37,401 bases of DNA from a virus. Below are positions 1-6,266 of the stretch, piece after piece (positions within the stretch are counted from its first letter, which is position 1; each line of letters opens with the position of its first letter). The stretch lies in the IMG/VR virus record IMGVR_UViG_3300047323_000180, positions 1 to 37,401 of that record, one strand, 5' to 3'. Made by a program: the position numbers and the translations under genes. The notes beneath the pieces were generated by a model. It was not told the DNA's origin. It searched no databases and worked only from the letters and a program-made list of their open reading frames with translations.

Positions 1-342
1 TTCCGCATCGATGCGGGCGCCATGCGTAGCCAAAACCGCATAGTTGATCGCGTAATAGTTGGTCTTGTCCCAAGGGTTATCCGCCAGCTTGGCGATGTCG
101 ATCAGCCCGTCACCGCGCAGCTTGGCGATGATCTTGCGGATGGTTTCCGGCTTCCAGAACGGGAACTGCTTCGCCCAATCCTCATAGGTGTTGTAGACCC
201 AATGACGGTCATCGTGGACGAACTTGCTGTGCGACAGCCAGTAGTGCATCTGTTGCAGGACGATCGCTTCCTGTAGGCCGATTGCGCAGGCTAAGGTAGG
301 GGATACGACAAGCGGCGGCTCGTCGAATAACATGGTTGCCAT
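1..342 (-). CDS. Phage replication initiator, O-like/winged-helix (N-terminal part, runs off the left edge)
   Basis: The minus strand is open from an ATG at 342 (or 333) to the window edge, 114 codons without a stop. The protein begins MATMLFDEPPLVVSPTLA and contains IVLQQMHYWLSHSK, VYNTYEDWAKQFPFW and TNYYAINY. This is the N-terminal winged-helix pattern of phage replication initiators that act beside a DnaB-type helicase. A GAGGAAAG ribosome site precedes the ATG. The strand and the presence of DnaB at the right edge suggest an O-P-like pair in the full genome. The C-terminal part is missing. Transcription probably starts at the promoter at 402-430 and would be blocked by the repressor encoded divergently at 571-1002. 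The family assignment is from recognised sequence pattern, not a search. Confidence 0.75.
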   Translation of the reverse strand, partial: MATMLFDEPPLVVSPTLACAIGLQEAIVLQQMHYWLSHSKFVHDDRHWVYNTYEDWAKQFPFWKPETIRKIIAKLRGDGLIDIAKLADNPWDKTNYYAINYAVLATHGARIDAE

Positions 343-387
343 TACTTTCCTCGGATGGTGCGCTTGAGCGGGTCGTCCCTCTCAAGA

Positions 388-430
388 GAAACGATGCCGT
401 AATAGTACGCGATGCTTTTATAGATGTCCA
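388..430 (-). promoter_or_regulatory. Early (PR-like) promoter with operator box
   Basis: On the minus strand, TGGACA (430-425) and TACTAT (407-402) are separated by exactly 17 bases. GAAACGATGCC (388-398, plus orientation) covers the expected start site. It would drive the replication gene that starts at 342. The same box recurs at other promoters in the window, so repression by the protein from 571-1002 is inferred. Confidence 0.55.
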
Positions 431-525
431 TGAAAACGCGTTGCAGCATGCTCTAAGTGCGTGAAAACACTAGAAATAGGCTCCTATTGCGGTTGCTTTT
501 TAATTTAAAACACAGGAACATACTG

Positions 526-536
526 GAAACGATGCC
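526..536 (+). promoter_or_regulatory. GAAACGATGCC box upstream of the repressor gene
   Basis: An exact GAAACGATGCC lies 35 bases before the GTG start chosen for the repressor, so it may mediate autoregulation. If the gene instead started at the GTG at 457, this box would lie inside coding sequence, which argues for the later start. Confidence 0.4.
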
Positions 537-570
537 GCGGGCACACGGCGCACTTACCAAGGGACTGAAA

Positions 571-1002
571 GTGACAATCGAAACAGTGGATCAGGTTCGT
601 CGACGGAACCTGAAATTCTTGTTGGAGCAATTCAAGGACGAGATACGGGCGCAGTATCCAGAGCACCCAGAGCGCGGCATGCTCAAGCTGTTCGCCGAGA
701 GAGTAGGGATCAGCGTCATCAATTTCCGCCAGATCATGAGCGGTCACAAGCTGGCGGGCCCGAACATCCGGGATCGCATAGAGGACGCGCTGAACCTTCC
801 GCGAGGTTGGCTTGACTCCGATCACTCGCAAGACCAGCTCGCCAAGGATGACGACGCTAAGGCGTTCAGTGACTCTGTGATGGCGCTCTACAACCAGGCG
901 CCAGAAGCGACGCGCAGCGCCATGCTGAAGGTCATGAGCGCACTAGTGACGAACAAGCCACTAGAAGTGCTCGTTGGCGAGCAAGGAAAACGCAGGAAAT
1001 GA
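571..1002 (+). CDS. Phage repressor-like helix-turn-helix regulator
   Basis: This 143-residue protein begins MTIETVDQVRRRNLKFLLEQ. An N-terminal helical DNA-binding domain (about residues 8-75) contains LKLFAERVGISVINFRQIMS and ends in ALNLPRGWLD, the pattern of XRE/Cro-C1 type phage repressors. The remaining C-terminal part is short and helical. It shows no LexA/CI-type Ser-Lys protease domain, so SOS autocleavage is not expected. The GTG at 571 is preferred because AAGGGA lies 7 bases upstream; the frame is open back to a GTG at 457, which lacks a ribosome site. The gene is divergent from the replication gene at 342 and probably maintains lysogeny by binding the GAAACGAT boxes. The binding specificity is inferred. 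Confidence 0.75.
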   Translation: MTIETVDQVRRRNLKFLLEQFKDEIRAQYPEHPERGMLKLFAERVGISVINFRQIMSGHKLAGPNIRDRIEDALNLPRGWLDSDHSQDQLAKDDDAKAFSDSVMALYNQAPEATRSAMLKVMSALVTNKPLEVLVGEQGKRRK

Positions 1003-1156
1003 AAGATTTCCATAAGAAGCCATTGAATCTATTACGCATTTAGCTTTCGGTTGACAGAATAATTACAATGGTCGGGAATTATTTCGGTAACGTTTGCGCC
1101 GAGTAATATTTCCTTACCAAGCCGACAAAAATGCAACATTTCGCAACGGAAAGGTC

Positions 1157-1211
1157 TTGCTTCTGCATATGATAGGGCTTATCGTTATGCCATCGTTTCA
1201 GCAGAAACGAT
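1157..1211 (+). promoter_or_regulatory. Promoter with palindromic operator
   Basis: TTGCTT (1157-1162) and TATCGT (1180-1185) are separated by 17 bases. Just downstream, ATCGTTTC-AGCA-GAAACGAT (1192-1211) is a perfect palindrome with 8-base arms, placed over the transcription start. It is the most symmetrical copy of the box found at other promoters here. It would drive the small gene at 1242. Confidence 0.6.
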
Positions 1212-1241
1212 CCCCTAACAGATTTGTGAAGGCAACAATAA

Positions 1242-1445
1242 ATGACCGGTGCTCAAACTACGTCGGCGTCGTCTAATCCCATCGTGGCCCTCGCTCTGCC
1301 GTCCGAGTTATCGGATTCGTGGACGGACTCACAAGTCATCCGCGCCTTCTGCCGCGCTATCCCGGCCGACAAACGCCAGGATGCCCTCGCCGCGCTTCTC
1401 GCGCTGGCTTGCTGCCAGCAAAACGATGCCAAAAAAGTTTCATAA
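1242..1445 (+). CDS. Small hypothetical protein downstream of the repressor
   Basis: This 67-residue protein starts at an ATG with GAAGG about 9 bases upstream. It opens with a Ser/Ala-rich stretch, then an alpha-helical part (SDSWTDSQVIRAFCRAIPAD) and a helix LAALLALACCQQN. I do not recognise the family. It follows the repressor on the same strand but has its own promoter and a perfect palindromic operator, so it is probably repressed in the lysogen. A role in the lysis/lysogeny decision is possible from position only. The two competing frames over the same bases have poorer starts. Confidence 0.5.
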   Translation: MTGAQTTSASSNPIVALALPSELSDSWTDSQVIRAFCRAIPADKRQDALAALLALACCQQNDAKKVS

Positions 1446-1450
1446 GACGC

Positions 1451-1620
1451 TTGACGCATCTGCATAAGATTCGTATCATATCGCTACCATGTCTTCATTG
1501 CGTCTGACGCGCTGATGCAGGGTCATTCCGCTGCCTCATAGGCAGTTTTGCTGCTCGCCTTCTGGCTTGAGCGGCGCTTTTATTCCTAAGCCGTCGCCTG
1601 AGAGATCATGCGGCGGCTTT
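1451..1620 (+). ncRNA. Candidate small RNA with its own promoter and 3' hairpin
   Basis: TTGACG (1451-1456), 17 bases, then TATCAT (1474-1479) form a strong consensus promoter, yet no gene of useful size follows on the plus strand. Only an eight-codon frame from the ATG at 1489 is present. Downstream are a hairpin CTGCC-TCATA-GGCAG followed by TTTT (about 1530-1548) and a larger one whose arms AGCCGTCGC and GCGGCGGCT precede TTTGTGCTTT (about 1589-1620). The predicted transcript is roughly 135 bases. Function is unknown; it could also be a leader or a decayed region. Confidence 0.35.
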
Positions 1621-1671
1621 GTGCTTTATGCCACCGCGACTCCCGCATCGCTGACTGCTGGAAAGACAGCC

Positions 1672-1700
1672 CAAACAAAAAGCCCGCGCTCGGCGGGCTT
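1672..1700 (-). terminator. Intrinsic terminator for the gene at 1704-2051
   Basis: Read on the minus strand, arms AAGCCCGC and GCGGGCTT with a 5-base loop are followed by TTTGTTT. The hairpin lies 4 bases after the stop codon of the gene at 1704-2051. Confidence 0.75.
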
Positions 1701-1703
1701 GTC

Positions 1704-2051
1704 TCAGTGGCATGGGTGATTGGGGCTCTCTAGTCGCTCCATCCATTTCACCGCCTGCTCCCTGCTGTCGACGCGAATCCACATCTCGACGAGCGCGGCC
1801 AGGATGCCATACGCCTTCGCGCGGTCAACTTCTTTGATGGCAGACCGGATACCCGGCAAGAATCCTTCAGCATAGGCGCTCTGAAGCGCGCAGATGATGT
1901 CATCGTCAGACATGGCTTCGATGCGCTGCGAGGCAAGTTCGTCGCGCTTCTGTGCAATCAGGTTTATGCGCTGCTCGGCCGCGTCAATGGCGGCTTCGAT
2001 CTTGGCGTCGGGCGCTTCGTGTAAGCGGTACTGGATGTCGGCTTGGTTCAT
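1704..2051 (-). CDS. Hypothetical helical protein
   Basis: This 115-residue protein begins MNQADIQYRLHEAPDAKIEA. GGAG lies 7 bases before the ATG. It is predicted almost entirely helical, with a charged N-terminal half that may form a coiled coil (about residues 14-45) and a more hydrophobic middle (AYGILAALVEMWIRV). No family is recognised. It is a single-gene unit: the promoter at 2082-2110 lies directly upstream and an intrinsic terminator directly downstream. That promoter belongs to the same set as those at 28525 and 34474, so it is likely expressed with the early genes. Confidence 0.6.
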   Translation of the reverse strand: MNQADIQYRLHEAPDAKIEAAIDAAEQRINLIAQKRDELASQRIEAMSDDDIICALQSAYAEGFLPGIRSAIKEVDRAKAYGILAALVEMWIRVDSREQAVKWMERLESPNHPCH

Positions 2052-2078
2052 GGTTTCTCCGGTAGGTGAGTGCGTGAT

Positions 2079-2110
2079 GAAACGATACTAATAAAGCGTC
2101 GTTTTAGCAA
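2079..2110 (-). promoter_or_regulatory. Early promoter with GAAACGAT box
   Basis: On the minus strand TTGCTA (2110-2105) and TATCGT (2087-2082) are exactly 17 bases apart. The -10 is part of the GAAACGAT box (2079-2086), and a second half-site, AAACGAC, lies just inside the -35. Architecture and sequence match the promoters at 28525-28553 and 34474-34502. Confidence 0.6.
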
Positions 2111-2198
2111 GTGTTTTTCGTAAGCGAGCGAGATCGTGGATACAGAGCGATCCTCGCGCCAAATAAGCGAATCGGAAAAAGATACTCGGGAGGGTCAG

Positions 2199-2456
2199 AT
2201 GATCGTGAGCATTCTGTTCGTCGTGCTGTTCGCATTGGCAGTGCTGGCGATCGTCATGTGCGCCGCCGAGTACGACCGCGGGCTTGAAAGCAAGCGTGAT
2301 CCGCACGCCGATCTGGCCGACGACATGCACCTTGCCAAAGTGGCGCGGATGGCTGAAGCGATGATCGCTGATCGAGAGAAGGCATTCGCCGACTACCTGC
2401 AAACGCCGGGTAACGCCGTACCGGTAATCCGGAAACAGACAGGGGATAGCGCTTGA
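2199..2456 (+). CDS. Small single-pass membrane protein
   Basis: This 85-residue protein starts at the ATG at 2199 with GGGAGG seven bases upstream; an earlier in-frame ATG at 2136 has no such site. The first 21 residues are strongly hydrophobic (MIVSILFVVLFALAVLAIVM), giving one N-terminal transmembrane segment. A charged cytoplasmic-type tail with a helical stretch around LADDMHLAKVARMAEAM follows. The stop overlaps the TTG start of the metallophosphoesterase gene, so the two are translationally coupled. It is the first gene of the late plus-strand block. No function is recognised. Confidence 0.6.
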   Translation: MIVSILFVVLFALAVLAIVMCAAEYDRGLESKRDPHADLADDMHLAKVARMAEAMIADREKAFADYLQTPGNAVPVIRKQTGDSA

Positions 2457-3619
2457 TTGATCCGAAACTGCGAGATTGGGCGACGCCGCGTCAGATCGAA
2501 TTCTTGGATGCCATCGAGAAGCATGGATCGGAGCGCAAGGCCGCGTCCAAGCTTGGACTGAGCCGCGGAACGGTTGGTAACGCCATCGCCTCGCTGAAAC
2601 GGAGGGCCGCACGCTCGGGATACAGCCCGGATCACGACATGCAGCACGTCGTTCCTGATGGCTTCATGGTGAAAGGCGTTTCGACCTACTACGGCGACGA
2701 CGGAAAGCCGCGCGGCCAGTGGGTCAAGAGCGCCGTCGACAATGACCGGCAGGCCGCAATCATGCAGGAAGCATTCGCCGCGATGGCGCAAGAGCTTCCG
2801 CGCGTCGATCCGGTTGCTGCGCCTGCGGACACGAAAGCCGACCTGTGCAACGTCTACACGTTGACGGATTGCCATCTCGGCGCGCTTGCCTGGCACAAAG
2901 AGGGCGGCGCAGATTGGGACGTGAAAATTGCCGAGCGCATGCTGGTTGCTGCGTTTGAGCAGATGGTCAACTCCGCGCCGGCCGCGAAGACAGGCTTGAT
3001 CGCGCAGCTCGGCGATTTCCTGCATAGCGACGGCATGCTTCCGGTCACGCCGACCAATGGTCACATTCTGGATCAGGACGGCCGATTCTCGAAGATCGTC
3101 GGCGCCGCGCTTCGCGTGCTGCGTCGAATCGTCGACTTCGCGCTAGAGAGACACGAACAGGTTGTCGTGCTCATGGCGGAAGGCAATCACGATCTGGCGT
3201 CAAGCATCTGGCTCCGCGCCATGTTCAAGGCGCTCTACGAGAACGAGCCGCGCGTCAAGGTGATCGAGTCGGAACTGCCGTACTACGTCCACCAGCACGG
3301 CGAGACGTTGGTCGCGTTCCATCACGGCCACATGAAGCGGAACGACGCGCTACCGATCTTCTTTGCCGCTCAGTTTCCGAAAGTGTGGGGCGCGACAAAG
3401 AAGCGTTACGCGCACACAGGGCACCGGCACCACGTCGAGGAAAAGGAGCACAGCGGAATGACTGTGATCCAGCACCCGACGATCGCCGCGCGCGACGCAT
3501 ACGCTGCGCGCGGTGGCTGGCTGTCTGAGCGCGCCGCGGTGGCGATCACGTATCACTCGCGATTCGGGCAAGTGGCGAGAACGATTGTCACGCCGGATAT
3601 GTTCGAGGGTGCGACATGA
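2453..3619 (+). CDS. Helix-turn-helix plus metallophosphoesterase protein
   Basis: This 388-residue protein combines an N-terminal helix-turn-helix (about 12-50, with RKAASKLGLSRGTVGNAIAS) with a calcineurin-like metallophosphoesterase. All metal-binding motifs are present in order: TDCHLG (138-143), GDFLHSD (187-193), GNHD (244-247), HGH (291-293) and GHRHH (323-327). The start is a TTG overlapping the upstream stop, after GGGGAT. Genes of this build occur next to phage terminase genes; their substrate is not established. The DNA-binding domain fused to a nuclease/phosphatase fold suggests a role in DNA processing before or during packaging, which is inference. Confidence 0.8.
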   Translation: MIDPKLRDWATPRQIEFLDAIEKHGSERKAASKLGLSRGTVGNAIASLKRRAARSGYSPDHDMQHVVPDGFMVKGVSTYYGDDGKPRGQWVKSAVDNDRQAAIMQEAFAAMAQELPRVDPVAAPADTKADLCNVYTLTDCHLGALAWHKEGGADWDVKIAERMLVAAFEQMVNSAPAAKTGLIAQLGDFLHSDGMLPVTPTNGHILDQDGRFSKIVGAALRVLRRIVDFALERHEQVVVLMAEGNHDLASSIWLRAMFKALYENEPRVKVIESELPYYVHQHGETLVAFHHGHMKRNDALPIFFAAQFPKVWGATKKRYAHTGHRHHVEEKEHSGMTVIQHPTIAARDAYAARGGWLSERAAVAITYHSRFGQVARTIVTPDMFEGAT

Positions 3620-3828
3620 GCCGAATCGACCCGCACGTCGACATAGACATGCTCTGTGACGCGCTGGCTGTCGCCATGAGCCACATGTACGCAACAGGTG
3701 CGCTCGACATGAGCGAGGACGCAGCGAGGCAGATAGCAGACCGCACAGACTGTTACGAAGACGACCAACTGATCGACCTGTTCGAAGCCGCAGCCAAGAT
3801 CATGGCGCGCGGCAGGGCAGCGCACTAA
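3616..3828 (+). CDS. Small acidic hypothetical protein
   Basis: This 70-residue protein begins MSRIDPHVDIDMLCDAL. Its ATG overlaps the stop of the metallophosphoesterase gene (ATGA), so translational coupling is likely. It is acidic and helical, with methionines clustered in AVAMSHMYATGALDMSED. I do not recognise a family. It lies in the operon leading into the terminase genes. Confidence 0.55.
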   Translation: MSRIDPHVDIDMLCDALAVAMSHMYATGALDMSEDAARQIADRTDCYEDDQLIDLFEAAAKIMARGRAAH

Positions 3829-3847
3829 GACATCACCCCAGGCGCAG

Positions 3848-4150
3848 GTGGGAAAACAGCGTCAGCTCGCACAGGTCATGGAAGCGCCCACTCCGCCCGA
3901 AAGGGAACTCTGGTCGCGCCGGGTGCGGCATCTTCTCAATCACATGGAGCAGAAAAAAATGCCGGCTTGGATCATCCTCGCACTCAGTATCGTCTTCGGC
4001 CTCTGGTCGCTGGTGGAGGTTCTAGGGTTGTATGCATTAGCGACAAGGCCGGGCGTCACATACTCGGCTGCATCAGCGCGAGCCACTATGGTCTGGTTCG
4101 TCTGCTTGATCTTCGGCGGCTGCTACCTAGCTTCCCGCCTGTTCGTTTGA
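3848..4150 (+). CDS. Membrane protein with two transmembrane segments
   Basis: The protein is up to 100 residues long, from a GTG at 3848; an ATG at 3881 would give about 89. A charged N-terminal 35 residues is followed by two hydrophobic segments: PAWIILALSIVFGLWSLVEV (about 39-58) and TMVWFVCLIFGGCYLASRLF (about 80-99). The layout resembles small phage inner-membrane proteins. A holin role cannot be excluded, but lysis genes lie elsewhere (22619-23793). It sits just before the small terminase gene. No family is recognised. Confidence 0.5.
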   Translation: MGKQRQLAQVMEAPTPPERELWSRRVRHLLNHMEQKKMPAWIILALSIVFGLWSLVEVLGLYALATRPGVTYSAASARATMVWFVCLIFGGCYLASRLFV

Positions 4151-4235
4151 CTTCCCCGCGCGCTCCCGGTCAGGGCAGGAACCCGGATCATATACGGGCC
4201 GGTGAGCGCGCACCCATCACTAGACAGGATCACAC

Positions 4236-4868
4236 ATGGCGCAGGCTGAAAAGACCGCGCCGGATTGGGAGCGCATCGAAGCCGACTACCGGGCAGGCGT
4301 GCTGTCGGTCCGGGAAATAGCATCCGCGCATGGCGTGTCACACACCGCTATCAACAAGCGCGCGAGCAGAGACGGATGGGAGCGCGACCTATCCGCAAAG
4401 ATCAAGGCGAAGGCCGAAGCGCTGGTTTCCAAAGCCGAGGTTTCCAGCGAGGTTTCCAAAGCGAAGGCGGAAACCGATCGCGTGATCGTCGAGGCGAATG
4501 CAGAGGCAATCGCTCGAGTGCGGCTGTCGCACCGGTCAGACATTTCCCGCTCGCGACGCCTGGCAATGGCGCTGCTCGAAGAGTTGGAAGTGGCGACCGG
4601 CAACATCGAACTGTTCCAAGAGCTAGGCGACTTCCTGCGAAGCGATGACGAGAAGGGCGCCGACAAGCGCAACGACGTCTACCAGCGCGTGATCTCAAGC
4701 GTCGGCCGCATCGACAGCATGAAGAAGCTATCGGACACGCTCAAGACGCTTGTCGGGCTTGAGCGCGAGGCATACGGCATCACTGAAGCGCCCGAGGCGA
4801 CGCCCGGCGCCGGCGCAAGGGGTGAATTCGTGTTCAAACTGATCCGCCCGCAAGCAGATGGAAATTGA
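4236..4868 (+). CDS. terS: Terminase small subunit
   Basis: This 210-residue protein has an N-terminal helix-turn-helix (about residues 10-45, with SVREIASAHGVSHTAINKRA), followed by a long lysine/glutamate-rich helix and a C-terminal helical part. It overlaps the large terminase gene by 11 bases. This architecture and position are those of TerS, the packaging-site recognition subunit that recruits TerL for headful packaging. The ribosome site is a weak GGAT before the ATG. Assignment rests on domain order and neighbour; sequence of this subunit is poorly conserved. Confidence 0.8.
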   Translation: MAQAEKTAPDWERIEADYRAGVLSVREIASAHGVSHTAINKRASRDGWERDLSAKIKAKAEALVSKAEVSSEVSKAKAETDRVIVEANAEAIARVRLSHRSDISRSRRLAMALLEELEVATGNIELFQELGDFLRSDDEKGADKRNDVYQRVISSVGRIDSMKKLSDTLKTLVGLEREAYGITEAPEATPGAGARGEFVFKLIRPQADGN

Positions 4869-6264
4869 CCTGATTGAAGCATTCGAAATGCTCCCGGCGC
4901 CGAAGCGGATCAAGTGCTTCTTCGGCGGCCGCGGCGCCGCGAAGTCTGAGACATTCGCCGAAGTGCTTGTCATCCTGGCATATGCGCGCGGCGATCGCGT
5001 GCTGTGCGGCCGGGAATTCCAGAACTCGATCGAGGATTCGTCTTATGCGCTGATCGTCGCGAAGATTGACAAGCTCGGGCTGCGCGATTTCTTCGACATT
5101 CAAGCGACGGCGATCTACGGCCGCAATGGCTCGTGCTTCAAGTTCGTCGGCCTGGCGCGCAACATTCAATCGCTGAAATCCAAGTTTGGCTACACGATCG
5201 CATGGATCGAGGAAGCCGAGACGGTCGGCGAGAAAACGTGGAACCTGCTTATCCCGACGATCCGCGCCGCGGGCTCGGAAGTCTGGATTTCGTTCAACCC
5301 GAATGAATCCGTCGCGGCGACCTATGCGCAGTTCGTCACCCCGTATCTGGAAGCGATCAACGCGCAAGGCTTCTACGAGGACGAATACATATACGTCCGT
5401 AAGGTGTCGTGGCGCGATAACCCGTACTTCCCGGACACGCTTCGGCAGGAAATGGAACGCGACAAGCGCGCGAACTACAAGAAGTATCTCCACGTTTGGG
5501 AAGGCGAGTGCAACGCCGACTACACGGACAGCATCATCGAGTCTGAATGGGTCGATGCCGCGATTGATTCGCACCTGAAGCTGAATCACAAGCCGCGAGG
5601 CGAGCGCGTGCTGTCCTTCGACCCTGCCGACAGCGGCCAGGATGCGAAGGCGACAGCGATGCGATATGGAATGCTCGTGTCGAGCGTGAAGCAATGGCGC
5701 GACGGCGACCTGTCGAGCGCTATCGGCCTGGCGTTCGATGACGCATTCGAGCATCGCGCAGACATTCTCGTCTACGACAGCATCGGCGTCGGCGCAGGTG
5801 TCAAGGTTGGGCTGCAAGAGCGCATTGCGGGCCGGCAGATCGAAGTGATTGGCTTCGGCGGCGGAGATTCGCCCACACCTGGCAAATACAAAGGCGACCG
5901 GCTCAACGAGGACGTGTTTAAGAACAAGCGCGCTCAGTTCTGGTGGTTGCTGCGTGACCGGTTCGAACGCACGTATCAGGCGATCGAGCATGGCGAGTAT
6001 GCCGACCCGGCCGAAATGATAAGCCTGTCGTCGAGCATCAAAGACCTTGACCAACTGAAGGCCGAGCTCGTGCGCCAGCAGCGAAAGCGCAGCGCATCGT
6101 CGCGCCTGATCCAGCTAATCAGCAAGGATGAAATGCGACAGCAAGGCATCCCGTCGCCGAACATGGCCGACGCGCTGATGATGGCGTGGGCGATTCAGGC
6201 GCGCAAAAAGAAAGCGGATCACGCATACACAACACCGGCCCGCGCAGGCGGCTGGATGGGCTAA
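4858..6264 (+). CDS. terL: Terminase large subunit
   Basis: This 468-residue packaging motor has an N-terminal ATPase with Walker A GGRGAAKS (about 23-30), Walker B IAWIEEAE (about 114-121) and coupling motif SFNPN (about 145-149). A C-terminal RNase H-fold nuclease follows, with acidic residues at FDPADSG (D255), VYDSIG (D307) and MADALMMAW (D438). This is the Terminase_3/PBSX-type arrangement used for headful packaging. It translocates DNA into the procapsid through the portal encoded next. The length is normal for the family and all key motifs are present. Confidence 0.93.
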   Translation: MEIDLIEAFEMLPAPKRIKCFFGGRGAAKSETFAEVLVILAYARGDRVLCGREFQNSIEDSSYALIVAKIDKLGLRDFFDIQATAIYGRNGSCFKFVGLARNIQSLKSKFGYTIAWIEEAETVGEKTWNLLIPTIRAAGSEVWISFNPNESVAATYAQFVTPYLEAINAQGFYEDEYIYVRKVSWRDNPYFPDTLRQEMERDKRANYKKYLHVWEGECNADYTDSIIESEWVDAAIDSHLKLNHKPRGERVLSFDPADSGQDAKATAMRYGMLVSSVKQWRDGDLSSAIGLAFDDAFEHRADILVYDSIGVGAGVKVGLQERIAGRQIEVIGFGGGDSPTPGKYKGDRLNEDVFKNKRAQFWWLLRDRFERTYQAIEHGEYADPAEMISLSSSIKDLDQLKAELVRQQRKRSASSRLIQLISKDEMRQQGIPSPNMADALMMAWAIQARKKKADHAYTTPARAGGWMG

Positions 6265-6266
6265 CT

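Noticed and set aside
457-570. N-terminal extension of the repressor from a GTG at 457
   Set aside because: No ribosome site, atypical residues, and an operator box lies inside it; the GTG at 571 has AAGGGA in place.
1094-1276. 60-residue frame between the repressor and the small gene at 1242
   Set aside because: It contains the promoter and perfect palindromic operator (1157-1211) and has no ribosome site.
4834-6054. Long minus-strand frame opposite the large terminase (and similar ones at 6261-7613, 9217-10449, 15593-16612 and 17038-18603)
   Set aside because: These are Arg/Asp/Val-rich mirror frames caused by high third-position GC in the real plus-strand genes; no ribosome sites or domains.
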